Positions 1 through 8,926 are shown, counted from the stretch's first letter. The stretch is 64,000 nucleotides of DNA from Sphingomonas sanxanigenens DSM 19645 = NX02 (GCF_000512205.2 NZ_CP006644.1:2722520-2786519), one strand, 5' to 3'. A program made the numbers and translations. The notes: generated by a model not told the origin, from the letters alone.

Positions 1-101
1 TCGCCAAGGTCAGCCGGCTGGAAGAGCGGATCGCGGTGCTGGAACGCATCGTGACCGATCCGGCCAACCGCACCGCCCAGGAAATCGACGCGCTGCGCTG
101 A
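1..101 (+). CDS. PspB-like coiled-coil membrane protein, C-terminal fragment
   Basis: Only the last 32 codons are inside the window, ending in TGA at 99-101. The visible tail reads as an amphipathic coiled coil with the element RIAVLERIVTD, followed by a charged tail ending in DALR. The next three genes carry the same element, so this is the first visible member of a tandem family. In the family, PspB is a small inner-membrane protein of the phage-shock (envelope stress) response, with one N-terminal membrane helix and a cytoplasmic coiled coil. The membrane part lies outside the window. Assignment to PspB rests on the LERI-TD signature and on the neighbours. Confidence 0.6.
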   Translation, partial: AKVSRLEERIAVLERIVTDPANRTAQEIDALR

Positions 102-133
102 AGCGCGCGGCACCCTCTCACGGAGGATTACCG

Positions 134-442
134 ATGTTTCCGTTCGAAGCCTTCATCCCCGTCGCCATCGTCGTCGGCCTTGCCGCGATCTGCGGCTGGG
201 TGCTGGTCACCTGGCTGCGCATCCGCCACGGCTATCCGCTGGACGGCGCCTGGGGACAGGCCGTGTATCCCAGGACGAGTGACGAGGCGATGGAGCGCAT
301 CAAGCTGCTCAGCCAGGAAAATGCGCAGCTTCGCGCCGAGCTGGGCTCCATCAAGGACCGCCTCGCCAATGTCGAGCGGATCGTCACCGACGGCGCGCAC
401 AGCCTCGACCGCGAGATCGAGATGCTGCGCAAGGCGAACTGA
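134..442 (+). CDS. PspB-like small membrane protein
   Basis: 102 residues. Residues about 7-28 form one hydrophobic membrane helix. A basic and Pro/Gly-rich stretch follows, then a coiled coil from about 50 to the end containing RLANVERIVTD and SLDREIEML. This matches the plan of PspB, the phage-shock protein that with PspC senses inner-membrane stress. The ATG follows a good GGAGG site at 122-126. It is the second of four same-strand paralogues with 30-35 base gaps, so probably one operon whose upstream part (perhaps pspA/pspC) is off the window. It is longer than the next two members because of an insert between helix and coiled coil. Confidence 0.6.
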   Translation: MFPFEAFIPVAIVVGLAAICGWVLVTWLRIRHGYPLDGAWGQAVYPRTSDEAMERIKLLSQENAQLRAELGSIKDRLANVERIVTDGAHSLDREIEMLRKAN

Positions 443-473
443 GCCGAGCGCCACATACAGGGAGGAATAACAT

Positions 474-719
474 ATGTTCGACAACCCCTTCTCGATGGTC
501 GTCGCGATCGTGCTGATCGTATCCATCGCCGGCGTGATGCGCGCCAGATACAAGGCCGAACGGCAGGAAGCCGAACGCACGCCCGATCCGGAAGCCGGCC
601 GGCTGCGCGACGAGATCAAGGCGCTGAAGGACCGCGTCGCGGTGCTCGAACGCCTCGCCACCGACAGCACAAGCGCACTCGACCGCGAGTTCGAGATGCT
701 GCGCAAGCGCGACAGCTGA
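474..719 (+). CDS. PspB-like small membrane protein
   Basis: 81 residues. Residues about 6-22 are a membrane helix. From about 40 onward lies a charged coiled coil with RVAVLERLATD and LDREFEMLRK, very close to the neighbouring paralogues. Length and plan are those of PspB (about 75-80 residues), making this the most typical of the four. The start is the ATG after GGAGG at 461-465. It probably acts at the inner membrane in an envelope-stress complex. The tandem copies imply either dosage or heteromeric assembly, which cannot be told from sequence alone. Confidence 0.65.
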   Translation: MFDNPFSMVVAIVLIVSIAGVMRARYKAERQEAERTPDPEAGRLRDEIKALKDRVAVLERLATDSTSALDREFEMLRKRDS

Positions 720-747
720 TCGTCCACCCCAGACCCGGAGCATCGCC

Positions 748-996
748 ATGTACGGCGCCGATCCCACCATCATCTACACGATCGAGATCGCGAGCCTCGC
801 CGCCATCACGATCCTCGCGTTGACCGCGCTCAAGGCGTGGCACGGCTGGCTCGACCTGCGCCGGACGGAACTGGCGCGCGGTCTCGTTGGCCAGCACGAT
901 GACGGCGTGCCCGCGATCGGCGCACGGATCGAACTCGCAGACCTCAGGGAACGCATCCGCCGCCTCGAAGCGATCGCCGCCGGCGTCGATCTTTGA
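748..996 (+). CDS. PspB-like small membrane protein, diverged copy
   Basis: 82 residues. A membrane helix spans about residues 9-28, followed by a charged segment and a short coiled coil with LADLRERIRRLEAIA. It keeps the position and plan of the PspB-like family but has lost the strong LERI-TD and LDRE-EML elements of its neighbours. It is therefore the most diverged member and the last gene of the run. GGAG precedes the ATG at 737-740. SufE starts 50 bases downstream and could be cotranscribed, although the functions are unrelated. Confidence 0.5.
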   Translation: MYGADPTIIYTIEIASLAAITILALTALKAWHGWLDLRRTELARGLVGQHDDGVPAIGARIELADLRERIRRLEAIAAGVDL

Positions 997-1045
997 CCGA
1001 CGCCGGGGGATGACGGCGGCCACCGCCGCCGCTAAGCCCCGCGGC

Positions 1046-1459
1046 ATGAGCGCCGCCCCCACCCTCTCCGCCATTCTCGACGATTACGACCTGCTCGATG
1101 CCGACGATCGCTATCGGCTGCTGATCGATCTTGGTCGCGCACTGGAACCGATGCCCGATCCGCTCAAGACGGACGCGACGCTGGTCAGGGGCTGTTCGGC
1201 GGCGGTGTGGGTCTACCCCACCCGCCTGGAGGATGGCCGGCTCCACTTCCTGGCGGACAGCAACGCCGCGATCACCAAGGGCATCATCGCGCTGGTGCTG
1301 CTGACCGTGCAGGATCGCAGCCCCGCGGAGATCAGCGCCACCGACATCGAAGGCGCGCTCGCCCCGTTCGACCTGCGCAACCAGCTCAGCTCGAACCGGA
1401 CGCAGGGCATTCCCAACATGATCGCGCTGATCCGCGCGACCGCGGAACGCTACGCGTGA
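1046..1459 (+). CDS. sufE: SufE-family Fe-S cluster sulfur acceptor
   Basis: 137 residues from ATG 1046, the usual length of SufE. SufE takes persulfide sulfur from the cysteine desulfurase SufS on one conserved cysteine and passes it to the SufBCD scaffold. Here that residue is Cys50 in LVRGCSAAVW. The family features of a DLL-DADDRY region near the N terminus and SSNRTQGIPNM near the C terminus are present. An in-frame ATG at 1010 with a G-rich leader is an alternative start that would add 12 residues. The stop overlaps the GTG of the cytochrome by four bases (GTGA), implying coupled translation. No sufS or sufBCD is in view. Confidence 0.85.
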   Translation: MSAAPTLSAILDDYDLLDADDRYRLLIDLGRALEPMPDPLKTDATLVRGCSAAVWVYPTRLEDGRLHFLADSNAAITKGIIALVLLTVQDRSPAEISATDIEGALAPFDLRNQLSSNRTQGIPNMIALIRATAERYA

Positions 1460-1911
1460 CGGGTGCGGGTATCCGCGCAACGACCATCGCCGTCCTGATG
1501 CTGCTGGGCGGATGCGGCGACTCCGGCGCTGGACCGACCGCCACCGCCGACGGTGCATCGCCGACCGGGACCGACCCGGAGCCGGTCCGCTATGCCAGCG
1601 TCACCGGCGATGCCGAGGCGGGCGAGCGCAGCTTCCTCCAGTGCAAGATCTGCCACACGATCGAACCGGACCAGAACCGCATCGGCCCCTCGCTGCACGC
1701 GATCATCGGCCGCAAGGCGGCAACCGTGCCGGGATTCGCCTATTCGCCGGCGATGAAGAACAGCGGCATCACCTGGAGCGAAGAGGAATTGTTCCGCTTC
1801 ATCGGCGACACGCGCGGCACCGTGCCGGGCACCAAGATGGCGTTCGCGGGCATGCGCAACGCGCAGACACGCGCGGACGTAATCGCCTATCTGACGGCCG
1901 CGCCGCAGTAG
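1456..1911 (+). CDS. Class I cytochrome c lipoprotein
   Basis: 151 residues starting at GTG 1456, which overlaps the sufE stop. The N terminus is a lipoprotein signal with lipobox LGGC (Cys20), followed by a Thr/Pro/Asp-rich linker. One c-type haem site CKICH lies at residues 63-67. The likely axial methionine is in PGTKMAF. The RIGPSLHAIIGRKA stretch is typical of small mitochondrial-type c cytochromes (cytochrome c2/c552). It should be tethered to the periplasmic membrane face as an electron shuttle. Its haem would be attached by the Ccm proteins encoded from 4 to 9 kb. The start codon is inferred from the signal sequence and the overlap. Confidence 0.85.
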   Translation: MTGAGIRATTIAVLMLLGGCGDSGAGPTATADGASPTGTDPEPVRYASVTGDAEAGERSFLQCKICHTIEPDQNRIGPSLHAIIGRKAATVPGFAYSPAMKNSGITWSEEELFRFIGDTRGTVPGTKMAFAGMRNAQTRADVIAYLTAAPQ

Positions 1912-1950
1912 TAGGCCCGATCGTCGCGGAACCGGGGATGTCTTCCCGGT

Positions 1951-1968
1951 CGCCGCCCGCCGGCGGCG
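1951..1968. terminator. Weak GC hairpin between convergent genes
   Basis: CGCCGCC (1951-1957) pairs with GGCGGCG (1962-1968) around a four-base loop, between the cytochrome stop and the kup stop. The 3' flank is only weakly T-rich (TTCGATTTCT), so termination is plausible but unproven. Confidence 0.3.
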
Positions 1969-1979
1969 CGTTCGATTTC

Positions 1980-3977
1980 TCAGATCTCGACCTGGCTGCC
2001 CAGTTCGACCACGCGGTTGGTGGGCAGGCGGAAGAACTCCATCGCGCTTTCGGCGTTGCGCAGCATCCAGGCGAACAGCTTTTCGCGCCAGATCGCCATG
2101 CCGGGGCGTGACGAAGGCAGCAATGTCTGCCGCGCGAGGAAGAAGCTTGTGTCCATCATCTTGAACGCCGGGCCGCAACCGGTGAGGCGCTTGAGCGCCT
2201 CGGGCACATCGGGTTCCTGCATGAAGCCGTAGCGGATGATCAGGCGGTGGAAGCCCTGGCCCAGATCCTCCAGCTTGCAGCGCGTTTCCTGCTCGACGAA
2301 AGGCTCGTCGGCGATCTTCACCGTCAGCAGGATCACGCGCTCGTGCAGCACCTTGTTATGCTTGAGGTTGTGAAGCAACGCGTGGGGAACGCCGTCGGGC
2401 GACGAGGTCATAAACACCGCGGTGCCGGGCACGCGCGTCGCCGAATTTGCGGCCGAGTCGACGAAGATCGAGATCGGCATCGCCGCCTCGCGCATCCGCG
2501 CCATCATCAGCTGGCGGCCCTTGGCCCAGGTGGTCAGCAAGGTGAACGCGATGAGGCCGATCATCAGCGGGAACCAGCCGCCGTCGGGCACCTTGGTGAG
2601 GTTCGCGCCGAAATAGGCGAAGTCGATCGCGAAGAAGATGCCGAGCATCGCCATGGCCGCGAAGCGGTTCCACTTCCACAGGTTGAACAGCACCACCGCG
2701 AGCAGGCAGGTGTCGATCAGCATCGCCCCGGTGACGGCAATGCCATAGGCGGCGGCCAGGTTGGACGAGGTCTGGAAGCTCAGCACGAGCACCATCACCA
2801 TCACCATCAGCCCCCAGTTCATCACCGGGATGTAGATCTGCCCCGCGGCGGAGGCGCTGGTGTGGGTGATGCGCAGGCGCGGCATGAAGCCCAGCTGGAT
2901 CGCCTGCTGGGTGACCGAGAAGGCACCCGAGATCACCGCCTGGCTGGCGATCACCGTCGCGAGCGTCGCGAGAATGACCAGCGGCAGCCTGAGCGATTCG
3001 GGCGCGAGCAGGAAGAAGGGGTTCTGGATCGCCACGGCGGCGTCGGCGGGGGTCAGCGACAGGATCATCGCGCCCTGCCCCAGATAGTTGAGCATCAGCG
3101 CGGGCAACACGAAGAACAGCCAGGAGACGCGGATCGGATTGCGGCCGAAATGGCCCATATCCGCATAGAGCGCCTCGGCGCCCGTCACCGCCAGCACGAC
3201 CGAGCCGAGCGCGAGGAAGGCGGTGAGGCCGTCGCTGAGGAAGAACTGGATCGCATACCACGGGTTGAGCGCGATCAGGATGCCGGGGTCGGCCGCGATA
3301 TGGACGATGCCCAGCACCGCGATCGTGACGAAATAGACCAGCATGATCGGGCCGAAGAGCTGCCCCACCTTCTCGGTGCCGCGCGACTGGATCGCGAACA
3401 GCCCGGCGAGGATGCCCATCGCCAGCGGCAGCACGAAGGGCGCGAAATCCTTCTCGACCGTGGTGATGCCCTCGACCGCCGAAAGCACCGAGATCGCCGG
3501 CGTGATCATCGAATCGCCATAGAACAGCGCCGTCGCGAACACGCCGAGCAGCACGATCGGCGCCGTCCAGCGCTTGTTGCCCGAAACGCGGTTGATCAGC
3601 GCGAGCAAGGCGAGGCTGCCGCCTTCGCCCTTGTTGTCCGCGCGCATGATGATGGTGACATATTTGATCGAGACGACGAGCATCATCGACCAGAAGACCA
3701 GGCTCAGCACGCCATAGATGTGCAACCCGTCCGGCGTCAGCTGATGATGCCCGGCGAAGGTCTCACGGAACGCATAGATCGGGCTGGTGCCGATATCGCC
3801 GAACACGATGCCGATCGCACCGACGGCCAGCTTGGCCAGCCCTTCGTTGCGATGGCCATGACCACGATCCGCCAGCGCAGCGCCAGCGTCTATCGAGGCC
3901 GGATCAGCCTCGGCTGGCACTGATTGGGGTTGATCACTCACTTCGCGACGCGCTTCGGATGGTTCAGGTGCATCCAC
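1980..3977 (-). CDS. kup: Low-affinity potassium transporter Kup
   Basis: 665 residues. Kup is a K+/H+ symporter of the KUP/HAK/KT family in the inner membrane. After a hydrophilic N-terminal extension of about 45 residues come family signatures: [13 protein letters not shown] in the first helix, [14 protein letters not shown], then [18 protein letters not shown]. About twelve hydrophobic helices follow, then a soluble C-terminal domain of roughly 150-190 residues. Length is close to the usual 620-660. It lies on the same strand as the ccm operon, 142 bases after ccmI, so it may have its own promoter. It converges on the cytochrome c gene. Confidence 0.95.
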   Translation of the reverse strand: MDAPEPSEARREVSDQPQSVPAEADPASIDAGAALADRGHGHRNEGLAKLAVGAIGIVFGDIGTSPIYAFRETFAGHHQLTPDGLHIYGVLSLVFWSMMLVVSIKYVTIIMRADNKGEGGSLALLALINRVSGNKRWTAPIVLLGVFATALFYGDSMITPAISVLSAVEGITTVEKDFAPFVLPLAMGILAGLFAIQSRGTEKVGQLFGPIMLVYFVTIAVLGIVHIAADPGILIALNPWYAIQFFLSDGLTAFLALGSVVLAVTGAEALYADMGHFGRNPIRVSWLFFVLPALMLNYLGQGAMILSLTPADAAVAIQNPFFLLAPESLRLPLVILATLATVIASQAVISGAFSVTQQAIQLGFMPRLRITHTSASAAGQIYIPVMNWGLMVMVMVLVLSFQTSSNLAAAYGIAVTGAMLIDTCLLAVVLFNLWKWNRFAAMAMLGIFFAIDFAYFGANLTKVPDGGWFPLMIGLIAFTLLTTWAKGRQLMMARMREAAMPISIFVDSAANSATRVPGTAVFMTSSPDGVPHALLHNLKHNKVLHERVILLTVKIADEPFVEQETRCKLEDLGQGFHRLIIRYGFMQEPDVPEALKRLTGCGPAFKMMDTSFFLARQTLLPSSRPGMAIWREKLFAWMLRNAESAMEFFRLPTNRVVELGSQVEI

Positions 3978-4119
3978 ATCATATCAAGTCCCTGCCCCAT
4001 GGGCCCCCGGCGGCGAGCGACGCGCGCCCCTACCACGCACATGGGCGCCCCGCAACGGCGGCCGGCATCCGCCCGATATAGGGGCTTCCGGCGGCACAGG
4101 GAGGGGTGCAGCGAAATGA

Positions 4120-4749
4120 TCAGGGGGCGGCAACACCCCGCTCGGCATCGGCCTGGGCGATTCGCTTTTCCAGATCCGCCCGCCACGAGGCGTTGGGCGG
4201 CGTGCGCGCGAGCAATTCGCGCCAGATCGTCGCGGCCTGATCGAGCTGGCCGGAGCGGGCGAGCGCCAGGCCGAAGAAGAAGGGCGGCGCCGGATGCTGC
4301 GGAGAGAGGCTCGCCGCCCTCTGGAAGGCATATTGCGCCGCCGGGTTGATCGCGCCGCCGCCATGTTCGACCAGCGCATTGCCGAGACCGACCCAGAGAT
4401 CGGAATTCTGAGGATACTTCCTCGTTGCGGACCGCATGATCGCGACCGCGTTGGCGGTGCTGCCGTTGCGGATCAGCGCTTCGGACGTGTCGATATACTG
4501 CGCCGCGCCGTTGAACTCGCCCATCATCGCGCGGCGCTCCGCGGTCACCGCGAGTTCGCCGCCGATGTCGGGGGTCGCCGGCTCGACCGGGCTGCCGGGC
4601 AGATCGGGATGCCCCTGCCAGGCATAGCCGGCGATGCCGAGCAGCAGCGCGGCGACGACATATTCGAGCCCGCCCTTGGGCAGCCGCCCGAACCACCACA
4701 GCGCGCCGCCGACGAGCGCGGCGAAAGCCAGCAGGATCACCCAGCCCAT
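4120..4749 (-). CDS. ccmI: CcmI-like TPR cytochrome c biogenesis protein
   Basis: 209 residues. Two hydrophobic helices lie at about 3-20 and 29-46, followed by a periplasmic region with TPR-like pairs (ALIRNG-TANAVAIM, PQNSDLWVGLGNAL, AAQYAFQRAASLSPQHP). CcmI (CycH) is the apocytochrome chaperone that hands unfolded c-type cytochromes to the CcmF/H haem lyase. It is shorter than the usual CcmI of about 400 residues but has the same membrane-plus-TPR plan and sits last in the ccm operon. Its ATG overlaps the ccmH stop by one base (TGATG). Confidence 0.75.
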   Translation of the reverse strand: MGWVILLAFAALVGGALWWFGRLPKGGLEYVVAALLLGIAGYAWQGHPDLPGSPVEPATPDIGGELAVTAERRAMMGEFNGAAQYIDTSEALIRNGSTANAVAIMRSATRKYPQNSDLWVGLGNALVEHGGGAINPAAQYAFQRAASLSPQHPAPPFFFGLALARSGQLDQAATIWRELLARTPPNASWRADLEKRIAQADAERGVAAP

Positions 4750-5159
4750 CAGCGCTTCGCCTTTCGCTTGAACCGTCCGCGCGCCAGCAGCGCCCCCACC
4801 GCCAGCAGCAGCAGCGGCAACACCCAGAGCGGCCAGGTGACCGCGTTGACCGGCGGCTCATAGGTCACCCACGCGCCATAGCGTTCGACCAGCCAGGCGC
4901 GGATCGCCCCCGGATCCTCGCCCGCGGCGACACGGCGGCGCACCAGCGCCCGCATGTCCCCCGCCATGTCGGCATCGCTGTCGGCGATCGACTGGCCCTG
5001 GCAGACGAGGCAGCGCAACGTTTCCATCAGCGCCTTGGCCTTCGCCTCCTGCTGCGGATCGGCAAGCTGGCGGTTGGCGAGGTCGGCGGCGGGCAACGCC
5101 GACTGGCCGAGCACCGGCGCGGCAGCGGCGAGCGCGAGTGCGGCGAGCGCCACCCTCAT
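4749..5159 (-). CDS. ccmH: Cytochrome c maturation thiol protein CcmH/CcmL
   Basis: 136 residues. A signal peptide (about 1-19, cleavage after VLGQ) is followed by the conserved motif LRCLVCQ with Cys50 and Cys53, and a C-terminal membrane helix (WPLWVLPLLLLAVGAL). CcmH keeps apocytochrome cysteines reduced before haem ligation, receiving electrons from CcmG. The start is the ATG at 5159, overlapping the ccmG stop by four bases. A longer frame exists upstream but has no signal peptide and runs across ccmG. Confidence 0.9.
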   Translation of the reverse strand: MRVALAALALAAAAPVLGQSALPAADLANRQLADPQQEAKAKALMETLRCLVCQGQSIADSDADMAGDMRALVRRRVAAGEDPGAIRAWLVERYGAWVTYEPPVNAVTWPLWVLPLLLLAVGALLARGRFKRKAKR

Positions 5160-5683
5160 CGTGCTTCCCCCAGCGCGGTCAGCACGTCGGGCAGATCCTG
5201 CGGCATGATCGGGCCGATATGCTGGAAGCGGATGATGCCCTGGCTGTCGACGACGAAGGTCTCGGGCACGCCCGACGAGCCGATCGCGAGTTGCAGGCTG
5301 GCGTCGACGTCCGAACCGATCCGGTCGTAGGGATCGCCGTTGCGGCCGAGGAACAGCGCGACATCCTCGGGCCGGTCGCGGATCGCGACGCCATCGATTG
5401 CGATGCCCTGGCGCTTGAGCTCCATCAGTACCGGCGCCTCGGCGATGCAGGGCACGCACCAGCTCGCGAACACGTTGAGCAGGCGCGGCCTGCCGCCTGG
5501 GACCGAGCCGGTGGCGAAGGCGGCGCGGCCGGCGACGCCCGGCGGCAACTGCATGCGCGGCATCGGCTTGCCGATCATCTTGGAGGTGATCAGCGTGTCT
5601 CCCGGATTGACCAGCTTGTAGCCGACGAACCCGAAGAACAGCACGAACAGCGCCAGCGGCACCCACAGCACCCAGCGCTTCAT
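5156..5683 (-). CDS. dsbE: Periplasmic thiol:disulfide oxidoreductase CcmG/DsbE
   Basis: 175 residues. An N-terminal membrane anchor (about 4-22) is followed by a thioredoxin fold with active site WCVPC at Cys76 and Cys79. The family features GIAIDGVAIRD and GVPETFVVD with cis-proline are present. CcmG reduces CcmH and apocytochromes during c-type cytochrome assembly. The start MKRW was chosen because it puts the anchor at the N terminus and overlaps the ccmF stop by four bases. An in-frame upstream extension to 5809 lies inside ccmF. Confidence 0.93.
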   Translation of the reverse strand: MKRWVLWVPLALFVLFFGFVGYKLVNPGDTLITSKMIGKPMPRMQLPPGVAGRAAFATGSVPGGRPRLLNVFASWCVPCIAEAPVLMELKRQGIAIDGVAIRDRPEDVALFLGRNGDPYDRIGSDVDASLQLAIGSSGVPETFVVDSQGIIRFQHIGPIMPQDLPDVLTALGEAR

Positions 5684-7608
5684 GCCAACGCCTCCTCCGG
5701 CGCGCGCACACGCCGCTCCCGCATCAACCGGCCGGCCAGCGACAGCAGGCCGCCGAGCGCGATCAGCCCGCCGCCCAGCCAGATGAAGGTCACGAACGGC
5801 TTCCACCACAGCCGGAGCTGCCAGCGGCCCTGCTCATCCTCCGGCCCAAGGACGAGATAGAGCTGGCCGTCGAGTTCGGTCTTGAGCGCCGCCTCGGTGG
5901 TCGCGGTCGGCGGGTCGGGGAACATGCGCGCCTGCGGCCGCATCACGAACGCCGCCCCATTGCCGCGGCGGACCTCGAGGACCGCTTCGAGCGCGGTCCA
6001 GTTCGGGCCCGCGATCGGCGTGATATCCTTCAGCCTGACGCTGAACGGGCCGACCTTGGCGCTGTCGCCGACTTTGGCAGCGACCAGCGTCTCGCGGTTG
6101 AACGCGCTTTCGCTCGCCATGCCGGCCAGTGCGACGGCCACGCCGAGATGCGCGACGACCATGCCCCAGGTAAACAACGGCGTCCGGCGCAGGTTGCGCT
6201 TCCACAATGGCGCGAGACTGGCGACGCCCACGCCGACTGCGAGCACGAGCCCGAGCAGCGGCAGGATGCGCATGCCCGGCACCAGCACCACAACCGCGAG
6301 CAGGGTCGCGGCGGTCAGCAGCACCGGCAGCGCGAGGCGCGGCAAGACCGCCTTCAGGCGGTCGCGGCGCCAGCGCATCACCGGCCCCATCGCCATCACC
6401 ACCACCAGAAACAGCGCCAGCGGCCCCGCGGCGCTGTTGAAATAGGGCGGTCCGACCGAGAGCTTCTCGCCGTTCACCGCCTCGACGCCGAGCGGATAAA
6501 GGGTGCCGACGAAGACGATGCCCAGGATCGCCGAGAGCAGCAGGTTGTTGACGACCAGCGCGCCCTCGCGGCTCACCATCTCGAACTGCGATCCTTCCTT
6601 CACCGTCGCCACGCGCAGCGCGAACAGCGCCATCGCGCCGCCGATATAGATCGCAAGCAAGGCGAGGATGAAGCTGCCGCGCTCGGGATCGACCGCGAAG
6701 GCGTGGACCGAGGTGAGGATGCCCGAGCGCACGAGAAAGGTGCCGATCATCGACATCGAGAAGGCGACCACCGCGAGCATCACCGTCCATGCGCGCAAGC
6801 CGTCCCGCGTCGCCAGCACGGTCACCGAATGGAGCAAGGCGGTCGCCGCCAGCCACGGCATCAGCGAGGCGTTCTCGACCGGATCCCAGAACCACCAGCC
6901 GCCCCAGCCGAGCTCATAATAGGCCCAGTAGCTGCCGGCGGTGATGCCGAGGGTGAGGAAGATCCACGAGATCAGCACCCACGGGCGCATCGCGCGGGCG
7001 AAAGCCGGCCCCACCTGGCGCGTCAGCAGCGCGCCGACCGCGAAGGAGAAGGCCACGGACATGCCGACATAGCCGATGTAGAGCGTGGGCGGGTGGAAGG
7101 CGAGGCCGGGATCCTGCAGCAGCGGATTGAGCCCCTGCCCGTCCCGCGCCGCCGGCACCAGCCGCTCGAACGGGTTTGAGGAGAAGAGCAGGAAGGCGAA
7201 GAAGCCGATGCCGATGAAGGCCTGCGCGGCGAGCGTCGCCGCCAGCATCCGCGCCTCGACCCGCCGTTCGAGCACGGCCACGGCAGCCCCCGCGACGCCG
7301 AGCACGGTGACCCAGAGCAGCATCGAGCCCTCATGGTTCCCCCAGGTGCCCGCGAACTTGTAGAGCCAGGGCTTGGCCGAGTGGCTGTTCGCCGCGACCA
7401 GCTTCACCGACATGTCCGAATCGAGGAACAGCCTGATCAGCAGCAGGAAGGCGATGAGGGTCAGCACACCCTGCACGACCGCGACCGGCCGGATCGCCGG
7501 CAGCAGCGCATCACGCCCGCCGGTCAGCCCGATCGCGCCGAGCGCGAGCTGGAGGACGGCGAGCGCCGCCGCAAGCCACAGCGCGGCCAGCCCGGCTTCG
7601 GCGATCAT
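5680..7608 (-). CDS. ccmF: Haem lyase subunit CcmF
   Basis: 642 residues, the family's usual length. It is a large polytopic inner-membrane protein of the haem-handling superfamily. The tryptophan-rich WWD signature GWGGWWFWDPVEN is present, with ALLHSVTVLATRDG and GTWGNHEGSMLLWV. CcmF, with CcmH and CcmI, transfers haem from holo-CcmE to apocytochrome c. It overlaps ccmE upstream and ccmG downstream by four bases each, so the operon is translationally coupled. Confidence 0.96.
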   Translation of the reverse strand: MIAEAGLAALWLAAALAVLQLALGAIGLTGGRDALLPAIRPVAVVQGVLTLIAFLLLIRLFLDSDMSVKLVAANSHSAKPWLYKFAGTWGNHEGSMLLWVTVLGVAGAAVAVLERRVEARMLAATLAAQAFIGIGFFAFLLFSSNPFERLVPAARDGQGLNPLLQDPGLAFHPPTLYIGYVGMSVAFSFAVGALLTRQVGPAFARAMRPWVLISWIFLTLGITAGSYWAYYELGWGGWWFWDPVENASLMPWLAATALLHSVTVLATRDGLRAWTVMLAVVAFSMSMIGTFLVRSGILTSVHAFAVDPERGSFILALLAIYIGGAMALFALRVATVKEGSQFEMVSREGALVVNNLLLSAILGIVFVGTLYPLGVEAVNGEKLSVGPPYFNSAAGPLALFLVVVMAMGPVMRWRRDRLKAVLPRLALPVLLTAATLLAVVVLVPGMRILPLLGLVLAVGVGVASLAPLWKRNLRRTPLFTWGMVVAHLGVAVALAGMASESAFNRETLVAAKVGDSAKVGPFSVRLKDITPIAGPNWTALEAVLEVRRGNGAAFVMRPQARMFPDPPTATTEAALKTELDGQLYLVLGPEDEQGRWQLRLWWKPFVTFIWLGGGLIALGGLLSLAGRLMRERRVRAPEEALA

Positions 7609-8063
7609 TTGTCCAGCGTCTCCGTCTTGTGCATCTTGCCGTCGAGTTGCGGCGGCATGTAGCGCTCGTCATGCTTGGCGAGCAGATTGTCGGCGACGAA
7701 GCTGCCATCGGCATCCAGCCGCCCTTCGGCGACGACGCCGCTATCTTCCTTGAACAGATCGGGCGTGATGCCGCGGAAGCTGACCGGCGTCTTCGCGATG
7801 CCGTCCGTCACCACGAAATGGACGGTGACGCCATCCGCATCGCGACGGATCGAGCCATGCTCGACCATGCCGCCCAGCCGGATCGCCTTGCCGGTTTCGG
7901 GCCGGTCCTTCTTGATATCCGCCGGCGCGTAGAAATAAGCGGCCTGCTCGCTCAGCGCCGACATCGCCAGCAGGGTCGCGCCGATCATCGCGACCAGCGC
8001 GATCACGATCAGCACGAGCCGCTGATGCTTGGCCTTCGCCATCGTGCCCGCGCGCGCGCTCAT
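7605..8063 (-). CDS. ccmE: Periplasmic haem chaperone CcmE
   Basis: 152 residues from ATG 8063. An N-terminal membrane anchor follows the motif KAKHQRLVLIV. Then comes an OB-fold domain with IRLGGMVEHGSI and the covalent haem-binding region LAKHDERYMPP, with His131 and the following tyrosine. CcmE receives haem from CcmC and carries it to CcmF. An internal ATG seven residues later (MAKAKHQRL) is an equally good start. The one chosen overlaps ccmD by four bases. Confidence 0.95.
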   Translation of the reverse strand: MSARAGTMAKAKHQRLVLIVIALVAMIGATLLAMSALSEQAAYFYAPADIKKDRPETGKAIRLGGMVEHGSIRRDADGVTVHFVVTDGIAKTPVSFRGITPDLFKEDSGVVAEGRLDADGSFVADNLLAKHDERYMPPQLDGKMHKTETLDK

Positions 8064-8191
8064 CGATCGCGCCTCAGCGTATCGCTCTTGCGCTCGGCGC
8101 GGCGCATCGCGGTCCAGGCCCAGGCAATCATGCCGCCGGTCCCGCCCAGCGCCAGCATGTAGGCGGCGATGATGAAGGGCCAGTGGTTCAT
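8060..8191 (-). CDS. ccmD: Haem exporter accessory protein CcmD
   Basis: 43 residues, beginning MNHWPFIIAAYML and ending LRRDR. It has one membrane helix (about 5-26) followed by a basic tail, the standard form of CcmD. CcmD stabilises the CcmC-CcmE complex during release of holo-CcmE. It sits between ccmC (18-base gap) and ccmE (four-base overlap), exactly where ccmD is expected. It is easily missed in annotation because of its size. Confidence 0.9.
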   Translation of the reverse strand: MNHWPFIIAAYMLALGGTGGMIAWAWTAMRRAERKSDTLRRDR

Positions 8192-8209
8192 ATCGTTCGG
8201 TTCATGTCA

Positions 8210-8926
8210 TCAGGCCTCGGCCAGCCGGCGCATCCGCGCTTCCACCCGCGCCTCGGCGAGGATCGCGCGCATCCGCATCAGCACGATCGCCGCGAACAGC
8301 AGGGTGAAACCAAGCACGGTAAAGCCCAGCGGCCACAGGATCGAGCCGTCGATCGTCGATCCCTTCAAGGTGATGCTCGGCCCCTGATGCAGCGATTTCC
8401 ACCACACCACCGAGCGGTTGATGATCGGCACGTTGACCGCGCCGATCAGCCCGAAGATCGCCGTCGCGCGGCTGACCGACGTGCGCTCCTCGCTGGCGTT
8501 GGCGAGCGCGATATAGCCGAAGTAGAGGAACAGCAGGACGAGCATCGAGGTCATCCGCCCATCCCATTCCCACCAGGTGCCCCAGGTCGGCCGCCCCCAG
8601 ATCGAGCCGGTGGCAAGGCAGATCGCGGTGAACAGCGCCCCTGGCGCCGCGGTCGCGCGCCCGGCGACGCCGGCCAGCGGATGCCGCCAGACGAGCTGGA
8701 CGAGGCTGGCGATGGCCAGCCCGAACCATCCGCCCATCCCGAGCCACGCCGCCGGCACATGCACATAGAGGATGCGCACGCTTTCGCCTTGCAGATAGTC
8801 GGGTGGCGTGAAGAACAATCCGGCGCCGACGCCGATCGCGATCAGCAGCAACCCGCCCAGTGCCAGCCAGGGCGTGATCGGCTTGGCGATCGACAGGAAA
8901 CGGGCTGGGTTGGCGAAAATGTGCAT
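8210..8926 (-). CDS. ccmC: Haem transporter/CcmE haem-ligation protein CcmC
   Basis: 238 residues from the ATG of MHIFANP at 8926. Six membrane helices are visible. The tryptophan-rich haem site WGTWWEWDGRMTS is present, with the flanking histidines VHVPAAWL and the NRSVVWWKSLHQG loop. CcmC loads haem onto CcmE. It is the first gene of the operon visible here. ccmA and ccmB, which often precede it, are not in this window. The frame remains open upstream to 8986 but the extension is hydrophilic and unlike the family. Confidence 0.95.
   Translation of the reverse strand: MHIFANPARFLSIAKPITPWLALGGLLLIAIGVGAGLFFTPPDYLQGESVRILYVHVPAAWLGMGGWFGLAIASLVQLVWRHPLAGVAGRATAAPGALFTAICLATGSIWGRPTWGTWWEWDGRMTSMLVLLFLYFGYIALANASEERTSVSRATAIFGLIGAVNVPIINRSVVWWKSLHQGPSITLKGSTIDGSILWPLGFTVLGFTLLFAAIVLMRMRAILAEARVEARMRRLAEA

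Noticed and set aside
2247-3923. Plus-strand 558-codon frame antisense to kup
   Set aside because: His/Arg/Asp-rich sequence with no domain; kup on the other strand is unmistakable.
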